26,810 nt of DNA from assembly GCA_023432405.1 (NCBI GenBank), contig JAEYUQ010000013.1, positions 1-26,810 of the forward strand, in the 5' to 3' direction. Each line of letters starts with the position of its first letter. The first letter of the stretch is position 1. This stretch comes from Actinomycetes bacterium (GTDB lineage Bacteria; Actinomycetota; Actinomycetes; Mycobacteriales; Mycobacteriaceae). The notes under the pieces were generated by a model that made no database searches, was not told where the DNA came from, and worked only from the letters and a program-made list of their open reading frames with translations. Position numbers and translations under genes: made by a program. Positions 15,473-22,900 of the stretch are shown here, one piece after another.

Positions 15473-15759
15473 CGTTGCAACCTTCTTAGCAGGTGCCCTT
15501 GTTCGTGATCTGTCTGAATAACATCTGTAAGGTGCTCGTGAACTGCATCAAGGAGGCTTCGCACCTCTGCGCGGAAGTTCCCTTCGCGGCGTTCCAAGAC
15601 AGCAATGGCCCGATGCGCGGCCGTCGTAAAGTGAGAAAGACCTGGGGAGGACTGAGGTGCCTCAGGAAGTTCTGCGCGATGTTCAGCAGAGCTGCGCAAA
15701 CTGGAAAGAAGCGCCTGGGCGTTATCTGTATCTAGATCGAGATCTGCATCGAGGTTCAC
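15469..15759 (-). CDS. Small helical protein, possible ESX/EspC-like partner of the NlpC/P60 enzyme
   Basis: A 96-aa hydrophilic protein without signal peptide. It reads as two helices separated by a Pro/Ser turn (LPEAPQSSPG, about 31-40): an N-terminal Asp/Leu repeat and helix (1-30) and a longer helix (42-90). Size, acidic N-terminus and two-helix layout resemble small EspC/WXG-type type VII substrates. The expected YxxxD export motif is not intact: VIQTD (79-83) has Val where Tyr would be. It starts at a GTG (15759) with GCAGG close by, and its stop overlaps the start of the NlpC/P60 gene. I cannot assign a function beyond partnership with that gene. Confidence 0.65.
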   Translation of the reverse strand: MNLDADLDLDTDNAQALLSSLRSSAEHRAELPEAPQSSPGLSHFTTAAHRAIAVLERREGNFRAEVRSLLDAVHEHLTDVIQTDHEQGHLLRRLQR

Positions 15760-15783
15760 ACCTGCTTTGACTTGACGACGCCC

Positions 15784-15811
15784 CTGTTGGGTTCCGATAT
15801 CCCGCCAACAG
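15784..15811. repeat. Inverted repeat in the upp / small-gene divergent region
   Basis: CTGTTGG (15784-15790) and CCAACAG (15805-15811) are perfect inverted arms with a 14-nt spacer. They lie 25-52 bp upstream of the GTG start of the small helical protein, so they could be an operator or a leader hairpin on the minus strand. Confidence 0.4.
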
Positions 15812-15858
15812 CAGGCAGGCAGCTACTGGTTCCGGCTCGATGATCAGTGACGGTGTTT

Positions 15859-15864
15859 TAGGAT
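15859..15864 (+). promoter_or_regulatory. -10 box for a leaderless upp mRNA
   Basis: TAGGAT ends 7 nt before the ATG at 15872. This argues for that start codon and against the in-frame ATG at 15863, which lies within the -10 box. Confidence 0.55.
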
Positions 15865-15871
15865 GGCAGCT

Positions 15872-16510
15872 ATGGACATCACCATCCTTGATCATCCTTT
15901 GGCCGCCTCTCGGCTCACCATCATGCGAGATCAGCGCAGCGACAATGCGGCTTTTCGGGCTGCTCTTGCAGATCTTGGAGCCATGTTGATTTACGAGGCT
16001 TCCCGAAACCTGCCCGTTACACACTTTGACTGCGTGACTCCCGTGGGAGTTGCAGAGGGAACTCGCTTAGAAAAACCTCCCATTATCGTGCCGGTGATTA
16101 GGGCTGGTTTGGGGATGATTGATCCAGCTCTTTCCATGATTCCGGACGCTCAGGTGGGATTCATCGGATTGGCGCGGGACGAGACAACCAAGAAACCTGT
16201 TCCCTATTTGGAGGCGCTTCCCGATGATCTCTCCGATCAGCCAGTCTTTTTAGTTGATCCCATGCTGGCTACTGGGGGTTCTCTGCTTCATGCTCTGAAT
16301 CTACTGGTGGAAAGGGGTGCAACAGATATTACGGCCATCTGCATGGTGTCCGCTAAAGCTGGAGTTGCAGCTCTGGAGAATTCCGGGTACCCGGTTCGCT
16401 TGATTACCGCCACTATTGATCCTGACCTTAATTCAGAGGCCTATATAGTTCCGGGGTTGGGAGACGCTGGGGATCGTCTTTACGGGCCGAGGAATATCCA
16501 TCTGGACTAG
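15872..16510 (+). CDS. upp: Uracil phosphoribosyltransferase
   Basis: Cytoplasmic pyrimidine-salvage enzyme joining uracil and PRPP to give UMP. The 212-aa protein has standard family length when begun at MDITILDHPL. The PRPP loop DPMLATGGS is at 129-137 and the C-terminal uracil-binding segment VPGLGDAGDRLYG is at 193-205. The start at 15872 is supported by the family N-terminus and a leaderless -10 box. Divergent from the small-protein/NlpC unit; followed by the XRE regulator on the same strand, as in other corynebacteria. Confidence 0.97.
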   Translation: MDITILDHPLAASRLTIMRDQRSDNAAFRAALADLGAMLIYEASRNLPVTHFDCVTPVGVAEGTRLEKPPIIVPVIRAGLGMIDPALSMIPDAQVGFIGLARDETTKKPVPYLEALPDDLSDQPVFLVDPMLATGGSLLHALNLLVERGATDITAICMVSAKAGVAALENSGYPVRLITATIDPDLNSEAYIVPGLGDAGDRLYGPRNIHLD

Positions 16511-16614
16511 GTGCCTGTAGCGAGTTCTCGTACTGTGCTGGATTGCTCTGGCACATCGGGCAGATGCAGGCTCAGTGACCTGTGCCTCTAGCAGACCGGC
16601 TCCTCATGGGGTAA

Positions 16615-16632
16615 TGCACACTGTAGTGTGCA
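16615..16632. promoter_or_regulatory. Perfect palindrome upstream of the XRE regulator
   Basis: TGCACACT-GT-AGTGTGCA has perfect 8-bp arms around a 2-bp centre and ends 33 bp before the GTG start of the XRE gene. It contains TAGTGT, a possible -10 box, so protein bound here could block transcription. An autoregulatory operator is the simplest reading. Confidence 0.5.
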
Positions 16633-16665
16633 GAAACTGACCACAATACTTGTCACAGTTGCAGT

Positions 16666-17379
16666 GTGTGCGGTGGCGACTCGAGTTTCAGGTGGCGTAG
16701 CTATAGCTACGGCCTAGCGCGACGGCTGACCACCTTGCGCGCTATGCGAGGTCTCACACAGGAACGGTTATCGGAGCTTTCAGGAGTCTCGCGGAATCAA
16801 ATCTCCAACATCGAGCGCAATATCAGTAACACTGGGAATCATGTCAATCCTCGCTTGGAGACCATTTACCAGCTAGCTCGTGCTTTGGAAGTTCCGGTAG
16901 CAGCGCTTCTTCCCGCTTCTGGAGATATCCTCAAACCTATTCTGCCTGCAGAAAAGCTACTTAATGTGGACGTAGTGTGGCCTGCCCAATCCACAGATTT
17001 GGTGGCTTTCGATCACCGGCACCTCACTGAAGAACTCCCGCAGTACAACCTCCAGGAGTATTCCGGGGAGGTCATTGAGGCCACTACTGTGGACGCCCAG
17101 CACCAAGATTCTAAGCCTCAGGGGAGGTTTGTGGGAGTCCCGGAGAGCGCTGTTGATGGGGGAAACGGTGTGGGTGATGAAGAGGGCGTTGTCTGTGAGA
17201 ATCAGGAGAGAGTTGCTGATTGGCAACGAGGTGTTGGTAGTGGTCTAGACAGCGACTCCAGCGAACAGCCTGAGGGTAGTACAGTTCTGAGTTTTTGCTC
17301 TTCATCGGAGGATGCCTGGCTGATGGGTGTGCAATGGCCGTGGACTCCCCGCGATTCTTCACAGACCCCAGCGCGGTAA
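16666..17379 (+). CDS. XRE-family DNA-binding regulator
   Basis: Putative transcription regulator of 237 aa. A Cro/CI-type helix-turn-helix occupies about residues 17-82: LARRLTTLRAMRGLTQERL, then LSGVSRNQISNIERN as turn and recognition helix, then RLETIYQLARALEVPVAALLP. After a conserved-looking stretch to about 140, the last 95 residues are Gly/Ser/Glu/Asp-rich and low in complexity, with no domain I recognise. The GTG at 16666 is the only usual start codon ahead of the HTH in this frame; no good ribosome binding site is seen. Perfect palindromes lie before the gene and inside its first codons, and its stop codon lies inside a direct repeat. Similar upp-linked regulators occur in corynebacteria; target genes are unknown, though upp or lpdA are candidates. 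Confidence 0.8.
   Translation: MCGGDSSFRWRSYSYGLARRLTTLRAMRGLTQERLSELSGVSRNQISNIERNISNTGNHVNPRLETIYQLARALEVPVAALLPASGDILKPILPAEKLLNVDVVWPAQSTDLVAFDHRHLTEELPQYNLQEYSGEVIEATTVDAQHQDSKPQGRFVGVPESAVDGGNGVGDEEGVVCENQERVADWQRGVGSGLDSDSSEQPEGSTVLSFCSSSEDAWLMGVQWPWTPRDSSQTPAR
16696..16711. repeat. Perfect 16-bp palindrome inside the XRE gene
   Basis: CGTAGCTATAGCTACG is fully self-complementary with no spacer. It lies 30 bp inside the XRE coding region, just before the HTH codons, and could be a second operator for the same or another regulator. Confidence 0.45.
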
Positions 17380-17441
17380 ACCACCAGATGTGCGGTAGAC
17401 CAGCACCACGCCGTAAACCACCAGATGTACGCTAGACCAGC
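17376..17441. repeat. Tandem direct repeat at the 3' end of the XRE gene
   Basis: Two 29-bp units at 17376-17404 and 17413-17441 differ at only two positions and are separated by 8 bp. Both begin GTAAACCACCAGATGT and end AGACCAGC. The first unit contains the TAA stop codon of the XRE gene. The period is 37 bp. They may be tandem binding sites ahead of lpdA or a recent short duplication. Confidence 0.75.
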
Positions 17442-17654
17442 TCTAGTCACTTGGCAGGTCGCCAGCGCTACGGCGGGCAGAGGTGGCTGCGGGCTGGGTT
17501 TACTTCCCCGTGAGAGATACCTGAAATGCCTTCTCTCAGGTGTGGGGCGGGGATAGATAGGGCACATTCGCTGACAAAAACCACCGGAGAAATTACGCTA
17601 AGACGTAAGTGCGTGGTGTCACGCGGAGTACCGAATTCTTGGGAGTCAACGTTC
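17380..17654. other. Intergenic region between XRE gene and lpdA
   Basis: The 275-bp gap holds the tandem repeat, then a GC-rich stretch without a gene, then the lpdA promoter. A small inverted repeat GCGTG-GTGT-CACGC (17611-17624) lies in the predicted lpdA leader. In other corynebacteria, as I recall, pmmB and an amidohydrolase gene lie here; no trace of them is visible. Confidence 0.6.
17571..17599 (+). promoter_or_regulatory. Predicted lpdA promoter
   Basis: CTGACA (17571-17576), a 17-nt spacer and TACGCT (17594-17599) match sigmaA-type -35 and -10 boxes. The start site would be near 17606, giving a leader of about 50 nt with a ribosome binding site (GGGAG) before the ATG. Confidence 0.6.
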
Positions 17655-19064
17655 ATGCGAAACCGAAAAATTGTGATTATTGGGGGTGGCCCTGCCGGCT
17701 ATGAGGCTGCACTGGCGGCAGCCAAGTGTGATGGGGAAGTAACGTTGATTCATGCAGGTAAAGTGGGTGGCTCCGCTGTGGCTTTGGACTGCGTGCCTTC
17801 AAAAACCTTTATCGCCGGAAGTGCCGTAAAAACGGATCTTCGGCGGGCAGATGACATGGGGCTCAATGATGGTATCGGTAAAGCCATCATTGATATTGAG
17901 CACCTCAACAACCGTGTGAAAGCACTGGCAGATCGTCAAACAGAAGATATTGCCCAGTCCCTTCTGGATGCGGGAATCACTCTTCTCCAAGGCACTGCTC
18001 GTTTTGTGGACAAGGCTGAGAACCAGGTGGTTCATGATATTGAGGTCACGCGCCCGGATGGTTCAACTCAACTGCTGGAAGCCCATAACGTGCTTATTGC
18101 CACCGGAGCTAATCCCCGCGTGCTCCCTAAAGCTGTTCCCGATGGTGAGCGCATTTTGGATTGGCGTCAGGTCTACGACCTCAAGGAGTATCCAGAACAT
18201 CTCATTGTCTGCGGTTCGGGTGTTACTGGTGCTGAGTTTGTTTCGGCATTTGCGGAGCTGGGTGTCCGTGTGACGATGGTGGCCTCTCGGGATCGGATTT
18301 TGCCCCATGATGATGCTGATGCAGCTGATGTTCTTGAGGCAGTTCTTGCTGAACGTGGTGTGGCTTTGGAGAAGAACGCTCGAGTTGAAGAAGTGGTGAA
18401 TACGGGTTCCGGAGTCATCGTCAAAACCGCCGACGGTCGGGAGATTCACGGCAGTCATGCGCTCATGACGGTAGGTGCTGTGCCTAACACGAAGGATTTG
18501 GGCCTAGAGAAGGTTGGTGTAGAGACAACTCCCTCCGGCCATATCCATGTGGATTTGGTCTCCCGGACTGATATCTCGGGAATCTATGCAGCTGGTGACT
18601 GTACCGATGTGTGGCCCCTGGCCTCCGTGGCTGCTATGCAAGGGCGCCTGGCTATGTATCACGCTCTCGGGGAAGGTGTCGCTCCGCTTCGCCGTAAGAC
18701 CGTTGCCAATGCGGTGTTCACTCGTCCGGAAATTGCCCAGGTTGGGGTAACTCAGGCTGAAATTGAGTCGGGGAAAGTCAGCGCGCGTATCTATAAGATT
18801 CCTCTGAAAACTAATCCTCGTGCGAAAATGCGTGCCCTCAACCACGGCTTTGTCAAGATTTTCTGCCGTCAGCACTCTGGAATAGTCATTGGTGGAGTGA
18901 TTGTGGCCCCCACGGCCTCTGAGCTCATCTTGCCTCTTGCTTTGGCTGTGACCAAAGGGCTCACTGTTGCTGATCTGGCTGAAACCTTTGCGGTGTATCC
19001 GTCTCTGTCTGGTTCAATCACCGAGGCGGCTCGCCGTCTTGTCCGCCATGATGATCTCTCCTAG
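17655..19064 (+). CDS. lpdA: LpdA-type flavoprotein disulfide reductase family NAD(P)H dehydrogenase
   Basis: FAD- and NAD(P)H-binding protein of 469 aa with the layout of lipoamide dehydrogenases: IIGGGPAGYEAA (8-19) for FAD, VCGSGVTGAEF for NAD(P)H, and GIYAAGDCTDV for FAD, then a dimerisation domain. The redox disulfide is incomplete: only Cys46 remains in GGSAVALDCVPSK, where a true enzyme has GGTCxxxxC. The C-terminal HPT of the catalytic His-Glu pair is YPS (Tyr448). These are the features of M. tuberculosis LpdA (Rv3303c), described as a quinone reductase rather than a lipoamide dehydrogenase. The ATG at 17655 has GGGAG 9 nt upstream; an upstream GTG-type extension lacks family similarity. 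Has its own promoter and a terminator-like hairpin after it. Confidence 0.92.
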   Translation: MRNRKIVIIGGGPAGYEAALAAAKCDGEVTLIHAGKVGGSAVALDCVPSKTFIAGSAVKTDLRRADDMGLNDGIGKAIIDIEHLNNRVKALADRQTEDIAQSLLDAGITLLQGTARFVDKAENQVVHDIEVTRPDGSTQLLEAHNVLIATGANPRVLPKAVPDGERILDWRQVYDLKEYPEHLIVCGSGVTGAEFVSAFAELGVRVTMVASRDRILPHDDADAADVLEAVLAERGVALEKNARVEEVVNTGSGVIVKTADGREIHGSHALMTVGAVPNTKDLGLEKVGVETTPSGHIHVDLVSRTDISGIYAAGDCTDVWPLASVAAMQGRLAMYHALGEGVAPLRRKTVANAVFTRPEIAQVGVTQAEIESGKVSARIYKIPLKTNPRAKMRALNHGFVKIFCRQHSGIVIGGVIVAPTASELILPLALAVTKGLTVADLAETFAVYPSLSGSITEAARRLVRHDDLS

Positions 19065-19434
19065 GCTCTCGTGACTTTGTGAGCAGTTTCTTTTGCTCTT
19101 CCTTGGCGACGTCGCTCTTCTGATTGCGGTGCAGAAGCGCGGCGTCGCCAGTTTTATGAAGCCTGGCTCTCTTCCGGAGCAAGAAGTGTGATGTGCGTCG
19201 GGGGTACCGCCATAGCGTGTTTTAGGTCATAGAAATAACGGCGTGTTAGCCCCGCGGAGCGGGAATTTTACTTGACGCGGCAAACATCAAGCGGGGGTAG
19301 TGATCCCGTCTCCATTTCTTCTATTTTGACGATAAATCCCCCCAACACGGGTAATTTTTTAACTAGACGAGACCTGCAGAACAAGCTCTGCCTGCATTAA
19401 TTCACACTGGATCTCTTATAGAAAGGATCGTCTC
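19065..19434. other. Intergenic region between lpdA and pyc
   Basis: This 370-bp gap contains no credible gene. It begins with the lpdA terminator, then shows a compact hairpin CCCGC-GGA-GCGGG (19251-19263) followed by AATTTTA, an inverted repeat CTTGA-N11-TCAAG (19271-19291), and an A/T-rich stretch with two TTGACG boxes (19272-19277, 19326-19331). TATTTT (19322-19327) and TAATTT (19352-19357) are possible -10 boxes, but no pair has ideal spacing. The pyc ribosome binding site AAAGGA (19422-19427) closes the region. Confidence 0.5.
19104..19155 (+). terminator. Predicted lpdA terminator
   Basis: TGGCGACG (19104-19111) pairs with CGTCGCCA (19143-19150), and an inner stem of CGC..TTCTG with CAGAAGCG continues it with small bulges. 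GTTTT follows directly. It lies 40 nt after the lpdA stop. Confidence 0.75.
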
Positions 19435-22400
19435 GTGGTGCAAAACGGACTCCCGAGTTTTAAGAAAATACTGGTTGCCAACCGCGGCGAAATCGCAGTT
19501 CGTGCGTTTCGTGCAGCCCAGGAAATCGGTGCCGAGACTGTTGCGGTCTACCCCAAGGAAGACCGGCAGTCCTTCCACCGTACCTTTGCCACCGAGGCGG
19601 TGCGAATTAAAGCTGAGTCTCCAGTCAAGGCTTATCTCAGCATTTCAGAGATGATTCGAGCAGCGAAGGAAACCGGAGCAGACGCCATTTATCCTGGCTA
19701 TGGCTTCCTTTCCGAGAATGCCGAGTTTGCTCGTAGCTGCGAGGAAAACGGCATCAAGTTTATTGGTCCAACTCCTTCAGCCCTGGATCTCACAGGCGAC
19801 AAGGCCGCGGCTGTAGCTGCGGCTGCACGCGCTGGTCTTCCTATTTTGGAAGATTCTGACGCCAGCGATGATGTTGATGAGATTGTGAAAATGGCAGAAG
19901 GACGCCAGTTCCCACTCTTTGTGAAGGCTGTGGCTGGTGGCGGTGGACGCGGGATGCGTTTCATTGAGAAGCCTGAAGATTTACGCACCCTTGTGGCGGA
20001 AGCGTCTCGGGAAGCAGAGAGCGCTTTTGGTTCCGGGCAAGTCTATCTGGAACGCGCCGTCATTGACCCGCAACATATTGAGGTTCAGATTCTGGCTGAC
20101 TCCAAGGGCAACACCATCCATCTGTATGAGCGTGACTGTTCCTTGCAGCGCCGTCACCAGAAGGTTGTGGAGATTGCTCCAGCTCAGCACATCAGTCCTG
20201 AACTGCGAGAGCGTATCTGTCAGGACGCCGTAAAGTTCTGCGAGTCCATCAACTACGAGGGTGCTGGAACTGTTGAGTTCTTGGTTGATAAAGACGGCAA
20301 CCACGTCTTCATCGAGATGAATCCTCGCGTACAGGTGGAGCACACGGTTACAGAGGAAGTTACCGATGTAGATATTGTGAGGGCTCAGATGCGCATTGCC
20401 GCAGGAGCTACTCTCGATGAGCTTGGGTTAGTCCAGGAGAACATTCATCTCCGGGGAGCGGCTTTGCAATGCCGTATTACTACCGAAGATCCTGCTAATG
20501 GCTTCCGTCCGGACACCGGCACTGTGACCGAGTATCGCTCTCCAGGCGGAAGTGGTATCCGTCTGGATGGTGCCGTGAATCTGGGTGGGGAAATTACTCC
20601 ACACTTTGACTCCCTCATGGTCAAGATGACCTGCCGTGGCTCCGATTTCAAGGGTGCTGTTTCTCGTGCTCTGCGTGGACTGGAAGAGTTCCGTATAGCT
20701 GGTGTATCCACCAATATCGGGTTCCTTCGAGCCTTGCTCAGTGAGGAAGATTTCCAGACGAAGCGGATTTCTACCTCCTTTATTGCAGATCACCCCGAGC
20801 TTCTCGAAGTTCCGGTGGCTGTGGATGAGGCTAACCGTATCCTGGATTACCTGGTGGATGTCACCGTCAATAAGCCCAACGGTGTTCGGCCTACTCATGT
20901 TCGCCCTAGTCAGAAGCTTCCCCATTTTGATCCGAAACAGCCCTTGCGGCGTGGGTCTCGGGACATTCTGCGAGACAAAGGACCTCAGGGATTTGCTGAG
21001 TATGTGCGCAAGCGTCAGGGAGTGGGCATCATGGATACCACCTTCCGTGATGCGCATCAATCCCTTTTGGCCACCCGCCTTCGTACCCACACTTTGATTC
21101 CCGCAGCTCAAGCCGTGGCTCATCTCACACCTGAGCTGTATTCGGTGGAGGCCTGGGGTGGTGCTACCTACGACGTCGCCATGCGATTCCTCCACGAGGA
21201 TCCCTGGGAGCGTCTCGACAAGCTGCGTGCAGCTATGCCTAACACGAATATCCAAATGCTGCTGCGTGGGCGAAACACCGTGGGGTACACGCCCTACCCC
21301 GATAAAGTAGCCCATTCCTTCGTGGCCGAGGCTGCAAAATCTGGCATTGATGTGTTCCGCATTTTCGATGCTCTCAATGACGTGGAGCAGATGCGTGCTG
21401 CTATTGACGCAGTTCTGGAAACGAACACTGCTGTGGCTGAAGTGGCTATGGCCTACTCTGGAGATCTTTCCGATCCCCATGAGAATCTCTACACCTTGGA
21501 CTACTACCTCAACCTTGCTGAGGAGATCGTCAAGGCAGGGGCTCATGTTCTTGCTATTAAAGACATGGCTGGTTTGATGCGTCCTCCGGCAGCTGAGAAG
21601 CTGGTTCGCGAGTTGCGTAAGAACTTTGATCTTCCTGTTCACATCCACACCCATGACACTGCTGGTGGCCAGTTGGCAACGTATTTGGCAGCGGCCCAGG
21701 CGGGCGTCGATGTGGTGGATGGTGCTTCTGCTCCTATGGCTGGTACCACGTCCCAGCCTTCTTTGTCCGCGATTGTGGCTGCCTTTGCGCACACTGACCG
21801 TGACACAGGACTAGATCTCAAGGCTGTCTGTGACATGGAGCCCTATTGGGAAGCAGTGCGGCAGGTGTATAAGCCCTTTGAAAAGGGGTTGGCTGGTCCT
21901 ACAGGGCGCGTCTATCGTCATGAGATTCCGGGCGGTCAGCTGTCCAACCTGAGGGCTCAGGCCTCTGCCTTAGGGTTGGAAGATCGCTTCGAGCTCATTG
22001 AGGATGCCTACGCAGGCGTCAATGAGCTCTTGGGACGGCCTACCAAAGTGACCCCATCGTCCAAGGTTGTCGGTGATTTGGCGCTGTCCCTGGTAGGCGT
22101 GGGAGCTACCGCAGAGGAGTTTGCTGAGCATCCCGAAAAGTATGACATTCCTGATTCTGTGATTGCCTTCCTCAATGGTGAACTGGGCACTCCTCCTGGA
22201 GGTTGGCCAGAACCCCTCCGCAGCAAGATTCTCGAAGGGCGCAAGACCACTGTGAATCGCCATGTAGAGATTCCTGAGGAGGAGCTTCCACACTTGGATT
22301 CCGAGGATTCCAAGGAACGGCGAGCGAGCTTGGACCGTCTCCTCTTCCCGAAGCAGGCTGAGGAATTCCTTGCTCACAAACGGCAGTTCGGGGATACCTC

Positions 22401-22845
22401 CGTCCTTAGCGACGCCCCCTTCCTCTACGGTTTGGAGCATGGAGTGGAGACTGTTATCCGGGTGAGCGACCGTTCCAGCGCTATGCTCATGCGGCTTGAT
22501 GCGGTGGGTGAGGCTGATGAAAAGGGTATGCGTCGGGTTGTTGTCACCGTCAACGGCCAGCTTCACCCCTTGCAGGTGAGGGATCGTAACGCCGAATCGG
22601 TCACTGCATCTGCTGAACAGGCTGATCCTTCTAATCCTGGTCATGTGGCTGCTCCTTTCGGCGGGGTGGTTACGGTGACTGTTGCCGAGGGCGACACGGT
22701 AGAAGCAGGCGATCAGGTGGCCACTATTGAGGCCATGAAGATGGAAGCAGCTATCTCGGCGCCGAAGTCTGGCACTGTCTCCCGAGTTGTTATCACTCAA
22801 CCCACAAAGGTGGAAGGCAATGATCTTGTCTTGGTGATCGAGTAG
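19435..22845 (+). CDS. pyc: Pyruvate carboxylase
   Basis: Biotin enzyme carboxylating pyruvate to oxaloacetate with ATP and bicarbonate, the main anaplerotic step in corynebacteria; cytoplasmic tetramer in known cases. At 1136 aa it is a full-length single-chain enzyme. The biotin carboxylase domain (about 10-460) has the ATP loop GGGGRGM (about 168) and ERDCSLQRRHQK (about 231). The carboxyltransferase domain starts near DTTFRDAHQS (about 534) and includes HTHDTAGG. The allosteric/PYC-OADA region follows. The C-terminal carrier domain has EAMKMEA with the biotinylated Lys1102. The GTG start at 19435 has AAAGGA 7 nt upstream. Single-gene unit with a terminator after it. Confidence 0.98.
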   Translation: MVQNGLPSFKKILVANRGEIAVRAFRAAQEIGAETVAVYPKEDRQSFHRTFATEAVRIKAESPVKAYLSISEMIRAAKETGADAIYPGYGFLSENAEFARSCEENGIKFIGPTPSALDLTGDKAAAVAAAARAGLPILEDSDASDDVDEIVKMAEGRQFPLFVKAVAGGGGRGMRFIEKPEDLRTLVAEASREAESAFGSGQVYLERAVIDPQHIEVQILADSKGNTIHLYERDCSLQRRHQKVVEIAPAQHISPELRERICQDAVKFCESINYEGAGTVEFLVDKDGNHVFIEMNPRVQVEHTVTEEVTDVDIVRAQMRIAAGATLDELGLVQENIHLRGAALQCRITTEDPANGFRPDTGTVTEYRSPGGSGIRLDGAVNLGGEITPHFDSLMVKMTCRGSDFKGAVSRALRGLEEFRIAGVSTNIGFLRALLSEEDFQTKRISTSFIADHPELLEVPVAVDEANRILDYLVDVTVNKPNGVRPTHVRPSQKLPHFDPKQPLRRGSRDILRDKGPQGFAEYVRKRQGVGIMDTTFRDAHQSLLATRLRTHTLIPAAQAVAHLTPELYSVEAWGGATYDVAMRFLHEDPWERLDKLRAAMPNTNIQMLLRGRNTVGYTPYPDKVAHSFVAEAAKSGIDVFRIFDALNDVEQMRAAIDAVLETNTAVAEVAMAYSGDLSDPHENLYTLDYYLNLAEEIVKAGAHVLAIKDMAGLMRPPAAEKLVRELRKNFDLPVHIHTHDTAGGQLATYLAAAQAGVDVVDGASAPMAGTTSQPSLSAIVAAFAHTDRDTGLDLKAVCDMEPYWEAVRQVYKPFEKGLAGPTGRVYRHEIPGGQLSNLRAQASALGLEDRFELIEDAYAGVNELLGRPTKVTPSSKVVGDLALSLVGVGATAEEFAEHPEKYDIPDSVIAFLNGELGTPPGGWPEPLRSKILEGRKTTVNRHVEIPEEELPHLDSEDSKERRASLDRLLFPKQAEEFLAHKRQFGDTSVLSDAPFLYGLEHGVETVIRVSDRSSAMLMRLDAVGEADEKGMRRVVVTVNGQLHPLQVRDRNAESVTASAEQADPSNPGHVAAPFGGVVTVTVAEGDTVEAGDQVATIEAMKMEAAISAPKSGTVSRVVITQPTKVEGNDLVLVIE

Positions 22846-22900
22846 CTGAAAGAGTCTCCAGGATCTGCTTTTCGCACGATAATTTCTTCTGGAGATTCTC

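Noticed and set aside
15722..16024. Minus-strand frame of about 100 codons across the upp start
   Set aside because: Overlaps the upp N-terminus and its leaderless promoter; the product is Ser/Arg/Cys-rich and unlike any family.
16511..16614. Possible upp terminator with GGCACA/TGTGCC arms
   Set aside because: The arms are only 6 bp with a loop of over 20 nt and no U-tract follows.
20428..21792. Long open frame of 454 codons antisense to pyc
   Set aside because: It mirrors the codon periodicity of the well-conserved pyruvate carboxylase gene, has no recognisable domain and no ribosome binding site.
21970..22800. Open frame of 276 codons antisense to the 3' part of pyc
   Set aside because: Composition artefact of the pyc reading frame; no start signals or domain.
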